Shown piece after piece: positions 61,201 to 64,000 of a DNA stretch of 64,000 nucleotides (within the stretch, counting starts at the first letter, position 1; each line of letters starts with the position of its first letter). Below the pieces are notes generated by a model. That model was not told the DNA's origin. It saw nothing but the letters and a program-made list of their open reading frames with translations, and did not search any database. The position numbers were made by a program, and so were the translations under genes. The stretch comes from Halobaculum limi (GTDB lineage: Archaea; Halobacteriota; Halobacteria; Halobacteriales; Haloferacaceae): positions 1,488,001 to 1,552,000 of the forward strand of contig NZ_CP120468.1 in assembly GCF_029490015.1 (NCBI RefSeq), read 5' to 3'.

Positions 61201-61209
61201 GGAGAGTGA
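58201..61209 (+). CDS. FtsX/MacB-type ABC permease with large extracellular CARDB-like region
   Basis: A 1002-aa membrane protein. It has a first helix (about 18-40), a first FtsX block (about 185-320, with TRMTIRDRRLTIRVMRATGA), a further helix near 378-398, then about 450 outside residues, and a final FtsX block (about 860-1000, FARAVHARRRTVAIYRATGA). The outside region includes MacB-type sequence and beta-sandwich modules like CARDB (ARIVVSVANVGDERATRDVS). It has Asn glycosylation sequons (NVT, NLT, NVS). It pairs with the ATPase upstream. Probable export or surface remodelling. Confidence 0.85.
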   Translation: MRDTGLLRRWSTRDWLSVAVVAATTAFLIGTALLLLSAGAYTATLEGDLSSTATATYTEAPSNTEIPADGIIVSLAPVTVEGQNTRLVAVPPDAPAVVDGASVAWKQARLPHATSETVRGPVRVQRTVRLDGTDATLDRQVRPYANASVFPDRWYAADTETARELGVDGAFVIDSGGGTSQGYREGVPLVAAIPYLLLGIRDILGVLTVGGLGGAVVVAVVVYNITRMTIRDRRLTIRVMRATGADPIRVGAAVVGRSGLIAGTGVLAGTAIGVVTPTVLVAGARILGIPVSLPTAITVEQLRVVAAADAGLVIAGLLAGVVAAVPVVRTPPAQLVDHEGRPRQKQATRDQGSDLGPIQALAQRVAPTLIPWRTAIPTAATLSVFVLIVLLVGGLVGAVAPLSATSTGTITEAGAAHPLNSRIDADYARALRSQGVAASPEILAAQVYDGQPYLLRGADYASFAAVSDATLLRGRPPAGPGEAVIGADLAQTLGVARGDSVTLGGSVSPLLDRVTIVGVYTAPGIVDDQLVVPRETIAPAATGGEDNVHIIRTDASAGEVGNGVNTSGVIVTQLSAPESVQTNESARIVVSVANVGDERATRDVSIQIGNRTVERSVTMAADERTKLTVTERRETGGSYVVAAGPFERTVQVTSPTTLTLPPEFPREAPPGATLLVPATTANGTTVSTATVRFDSAPVPTSSEGVATVPLPDEPGTYPLVVSAPGYTDARTTIEVTPNASIEVGARIRVEPSVGTPETRPNVTVLVANPWGQTLQRNLTLLTPTGTNERAVTLRPGNVSQIALNESESGVDGSIEPGTYQFRLLADGSLVASARYKVQGQATGSALPSDGSYSSGTGIGTAITRVFGNVQVLFAGMVLLAAVSTISGTVATFARAVHARRRTVAIYRATGAGPRRVLSVLIRDAAVIAIPAALAAIVTAWVFATIAAQLDLLVAFGVRIEPTLSPAVLAVALAGSVALAVTGVCVASVPALRAPPAQLFGGE

Positions 61210-61448
61210 CACCTGATCTCGGTGATACTAACGCTGTACTGCGTGGCAGTGTCAATTCGTAATTAGATTAACACGGTTACACAACAGAGTGTCAGATTCT
61301 CTATGGCGATTAACGTGCCCTCAAGTCAACGCCTCTTAATTTCTATCACAGTGATATTACTGCTAATATCGCGGTAGCACGGCTGAAAGCAACTAATTTT
61401 GCGAGACAGACGGCAGTTAGATTCCACAGTAGGACGGACCTTCCAAAG

Positions 61449-61457
61449 TTTTAATGG
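61449..61457 (+). promoter_or_regulatory. TATA box for the large surface protein
   Basis: GTTTTAATG centred about 29 nt before the ATG at 61482, in an AT-rich gap of about 270 bp. It indicates a separate, leaderless transcript from the ABC genes. Confidence 0.55.
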
Positions 61458-61481
61458 GTGTAGGTGCGCGTTAACCGACAA

Positions 61482-64000
61482 ATGGACCTGTTGGATATCG
61501 CGAATCGAGTAGGAATCGGTATAATGATAATTACATTAATTCTCTCACCGATGGTTGGGTCAGTGTCTGGTGCGCTGGCCGGGCCATCGGTGAGTGATTC
61601 GACTGCAGCTGTTTCGGGGGAAACTGTCTCGGCTGACATTACCTCCTCATCAAGTGAAGTCGAAAACGCGACTGAAAATGTCTCAGTCTGGATCCGGTCC
61701 CCGCTCGCACTCGACATTGACGAGCGCGAGTACGCTGACGGTGAAGACGTTGAAACGTACCTCGAGCTTCCAGATATCAGGCTCAGCGATGGGAGTGGTT
61801 CGGGGGCTGGAACGTATCAGAAAAAGCGGTTGGCCTTCTTCGAGAAAGGCCGGACGATTCAAGCGACATTCAACCCCAGCGTTGGCACCGGTAGCGGCGC
61901 CAGTGTCGACGGCCAAGACGTCCAGTATGTCGCTATCAAGGCTGGTGACAACGTCGAGAACGTCGAGAACGTCAGCTCAGTAGACGAAGTCGATACCATC
62001 GACGAGATCGCAGACCTGCTCGCGAATGGGTCGCTCAACGGTCGAGTCATCGATGAATCACCGGAATACAAAGCTGGAACCGATAGTGAGGACGTAGAAT
62101 TCAAGCCAACGCAGTCGGGTGAATACGTTCTTGTTGCGGTCGCGAAAGAAGACAACAACGACCCCGGTGTGACCGGGCCAGGAGAGAACGACCCCGCGGG
62201 CACGTTGAGTGTCAAGGGGAACGTGACCATCGTCGGTGCGGACTTCCTGACTGTCAAAGAAGGCGACCCACAGGTTAGCGTCTCTGCGGACGCAGGCGGC
62301 ACGGGTGCGAACGTCACGTTCGACGCGAATACGTCGAGTACCTTTGGCGATGATGACGTCGTTCACACGGTTCTGCTCATTGACGAACAGAAGTTCGAAA
62401 GCCAGAGTATCGAACTCGTCATCGACCAAGAGAACGGTAGTGTCGAGGTCGAGACTTCCATCGAGAACGCACAGGGCGTCGTCAACTCACGTCCGGGTTC
62501 CTCTGATGTTGAAGTGCCTGACCTTGCTGGCATCTCCATCGAAGGAACGGAAATCAACACAACCGAAGAACTCCTCGGCGCACTCCGCAATGAGAGTGAC
62601 CGGGTGACGTTCACCTTCACCGACAACACGACGATCAACGCCTCTGCGACCGCAGTCGTCGGGAGCGCGAATGAGTCGCTTGAGGTTGGAACGCTGCAGG
62701 AATGGCCCAGCCAGAACTACACGTACCTCTACGTCGGTTCCTCAACTGAGTCGGGCAAGACGGTCGCCAAGCGTGGTGAAGTCAGTCTCAAAGACGGCGT
62801 CCAGCTTGATCTGAGTTCCAGTGACGAGGCGATTCAGGCTGGAAAAGAGGTCACGTTTACCCTACGCCGTGAAGACTCCGGCGAGCGGACGAAGGGTACG
62901 CTGACGATTGAAGGGCCAAGTGGTACGACGACCGTCGAGACCGACGAAGACGGTGAGGCAGTCGTGACGCTCGGCGAGGTCGGTGACTACACCATCACTG
63001 CCGAGAAGACCAGCACGGCAGACATCGACTTCCTCAAAGACTCGGTCGACGTCAAGGTCGTTGAGAATAACGAAGCGTACGTTGAGTCGTTCTCGCTGTC
63101 GGCCTCTGAGGTCGAACCTGGTGAGGATGTGACTGTGACATTCACCGCGAAGAACCCGACTGATGAGGAAGACGATGAAACAGTTCAGCTGTTCGTCGAT
63201 GGCTCGGAAGTCGACACGAAGAAAGTCACCGTCGATGCGAACTCTGAGGTGACTGAGACGTTCACCATCTCGTTCGACGACGAAGGTGAGTACGACATCT
63301 CCGTCGACCAGCTCCCCGAGAAGACGCTCACCGTCGCCAAGGATGATGACGATGGAGACGCACCGAAAGCGGATATCTCCGTCACCGGCGGAAGCCTCTC
63401 GGATAGTTCGGTGCGGACGGGAGAGAACATCAACATCAAGGTCAACGTGGAGAACACCGGCGATGCGTCCGGGTCCTTCAAGGTGAAAGTCACCGCCAAC
63501 GGCCAACAGATCAATAGTCGAGAAGTTACCGTTGGTGCTGACTCGAGCAAGACTGTCACGTTCTCGCGAAGCTTCAGTAGCGTCGGGTCACGCACGATCC
63601 GCGCGAACGGTGTTCGGATCGGACAGGTCACCGTTAACGCCGGCGGTGGAGGCGGAGGCGGTGGAGGAGGCGGTGGCGCTCCGCCAAGCGGAGGCAGCGG
63701 TGGACCGCCAGTTGACGTCATCGAGACGCCGTCTGGTGTCACCGTCAATGTCGGTGAAGGCCGGATCGGCCAGCGAGTCAGCGTTAACGTCGGGAACGGC
63801 GTCTCCCAGAGCGGAACTGGGCTGACCGGGCTTGACATCGACCTCGGTGACAGTACCAGCGGCTTCCGTGTCGAAGTGACGCCGCCGCAGGCCAACCCGC
63901 CTGCAGGCCGGCCAGCAGTTGATGAAGCCCGTGACGGCGCTCGTGGGCTGTTCTACTTCGAGGCGAACCCGCTCGGCAGTGACGTTCCGCAGTTCAACGG
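61482..64000 (+). CDS. Large cell-surface glycoprotein, PGF-pre-PGF type (3' end beyond window)
   Basis: An 839-codon partial frame with no stop before the window end. A signal peptide (about residues 1-35: GIMIITLILSPMVGSVSGALA) leads into an acidic, Ser/Thr-rich, all-beta protein with many Asn sequons (NVS, NGS, NTS, NYT). CARDB-like modules are at about residues 540-700 (VENTGDASGSFKVKVTANGQ is clear). A Gly-rich hinge (about residues 722-735) is followed by GPPVDVIETPSGVTVNVGEG, typical of the PGF-pre-PGF domain that precedes the archaeosortase signal. So the missing end should carry a PGF-CTERM. It is likely an S-layer-associated or adhesion protein. Confidence 0.85.
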   Translation, partial: MDLLDIANRVGIGIMIITLILSPMVGSVSGALAGPSVSDSTAAVSGETVSADITSSSSEVENATENVSVWIRSPLALDIDEREYADGEDVETYLELPDIRLSDGSGSGAGTYQKKRLAFFEKGRTIQATFNPSVGTGSGASVDGQDVQYVAIKAGDNVENVENVSSVDEVDTIDEIADLLANGSLNGRVIDESPEYKAGTDSEDVEFKPTQSGEYVLVAVAKEDNNDPGVTGPGENDPAGTLSVKGNVTIVGADFLTVKEGDPQVSVSADAGGTGANVTFDANTSSTFGDDDVVHTVLLIDEQKFESQSIELVIDQENGSVEVETSIENAQGVVNSRPGSSDVEVPDLAGISIEGTEINTTEELLGALRNESDRVTFTFTDNTTINASATAVVGSANESLEVGTLQEWPSQNYTYLYVGSSTESGKTVAKRGEVSLKDGVQLDLSSSDEAIQAGKEVTFTLRREDSGERTKGTLTIEGPSGTTTVETDEDGEAVVTLGEVGDYTITAEKTSTADIDFLKDSVDVKVVENNEAYVESFSLSASEVEPGEDVTVTFTAKNPTDEEDDETVQLFVDGSEVDTKKVTVDANSEVTETFTISFDDEGEYDISVDQLPEKTLTVAKDDDDGDAPKADISVTGGSLSDSSVRTGENINIKVNVENTGDASGSFKVKVTANGQQINSREVTVGADSSKTVTFSRSFSSVGSRTIRANGVRIGQVTVNAGGGGGGGGGGGGAPPSGGSGGPPVDVIETPSGVTVNVGEGRIGQRVSVNVGNGVSQSGTGLTGLDIDLGDSTSGFRVEVTPPQANPPAGRPAVDEARDGARGLFYFEANPLGSDVPQFN

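Noticed and set aside
63640-63700. Poly-Gly run as an assembly artefact or frameshift site
   Set aside because: The frame is kept on both sides and a Gly-rich hinge before the PGF-pre-PGF domain is normal for this family.

Overview
This window comes from an extremely halophilic archaeon (class Halobacteria). The proteins are very acidic, the DNA is GC-rich with an Asp/Glu/Arg/Val-rich codon habit, and several genes belong to families typical of haloarchaea: HalOD1, TrmB regulators, halocyanin, DUF5789, amphi-Trp/YegP, VLRHN-type histidine kinases, PGF-type surface proteins and the menaquinone (men) set. Many genes have a TATA-like box about 25-30 nt before the start codon, the usual haloarchaeal leaderless layout. 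The genus cannot be fixed from the sequence alone.

Left part, 1 to about 24.3 kb: an accessory, partly decayed region ending at a minus-strand tRNA-Arg(TCG), whose 3' end faces it. Intact genes mostly concern stress, ions and small-molecule metabolism: a 4xCBS protein with a ribosome-hibernation-like C-terminus, a HpcH/HpaI aldolase, a Na+/Ca2+ exchanger, a cation/H+ antiporter, semialdehyde dehydrogenase plus acetolactate synthase, UspA, SPFH protein, PiT phosphate transporter, AI-2E-type permease, and two TrmB regulators with stand-alone HalOD1 proteins. Between them lie many broken genes: an antiporter tail, half a UspA, a CNNM/CorC-like transporter with a stop and a frameshift, a truncated membrane protein, a cupredoxin-like gene with no start codon, and a 22-residue echo of a neighbouring small gene.

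Middle, about 24.7 to 47.3 kb: dense housekeeping sequence. It holds archaeal lipid synthesis (UbiA-type prenyltransferase), menaquinone synthesis (menD, menB, then menA, menC, and an AMP-forming acyl-CoA ligase that could serve as MenE), a halocyanin, an enoyl-CoA hydratase, a ligase/membrane pair resembling poly-gamma-glutamate synthase (PgsB and a duplicated PgsC), a 2Fe-2S ferredoxin, a histidine kinase, an AAC(3)-like acetyltransferase, a rhodanese-metallo-beta-lactamase fusion, a rubrerythrin-like protein and pyrB-pyrI. The men set is split between menB and menA by about 2.4 kb of accessory DNA with a beta-helix lipoprotein, a fragment of a second PgsB, and possible insertion-sequence debris.

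Right part, 47.4 to 64 kb: small membrane and zinc-ribbon proteins, two tandem paralogues of unknown function, a glycosidase-like protein, a LOV-domain histidine kinase (predicted blue-light sensor), an AT-hook-containing protein, an eIF2B/ribose-1,5-bisphosphate-isomerase-like protein that lacks both catalytic residues next to a HAD phosphatase, and a cell-surface block: Thr/Pro-rich secreted protein, MacB/FtsX-type ABC transporter with a large extracellular CARDB-like region, and a large PGF-pre-PGF-type surface glycoprotein that runs off the window end.

The most promising leads are the CBS-HPF fusion, the LOV kinase, the catalytically altered eIF2B-like protein with its HAD partner, the PgsB/double-PgsC pair with a decayed second copy, and the export/surface block at the right end.
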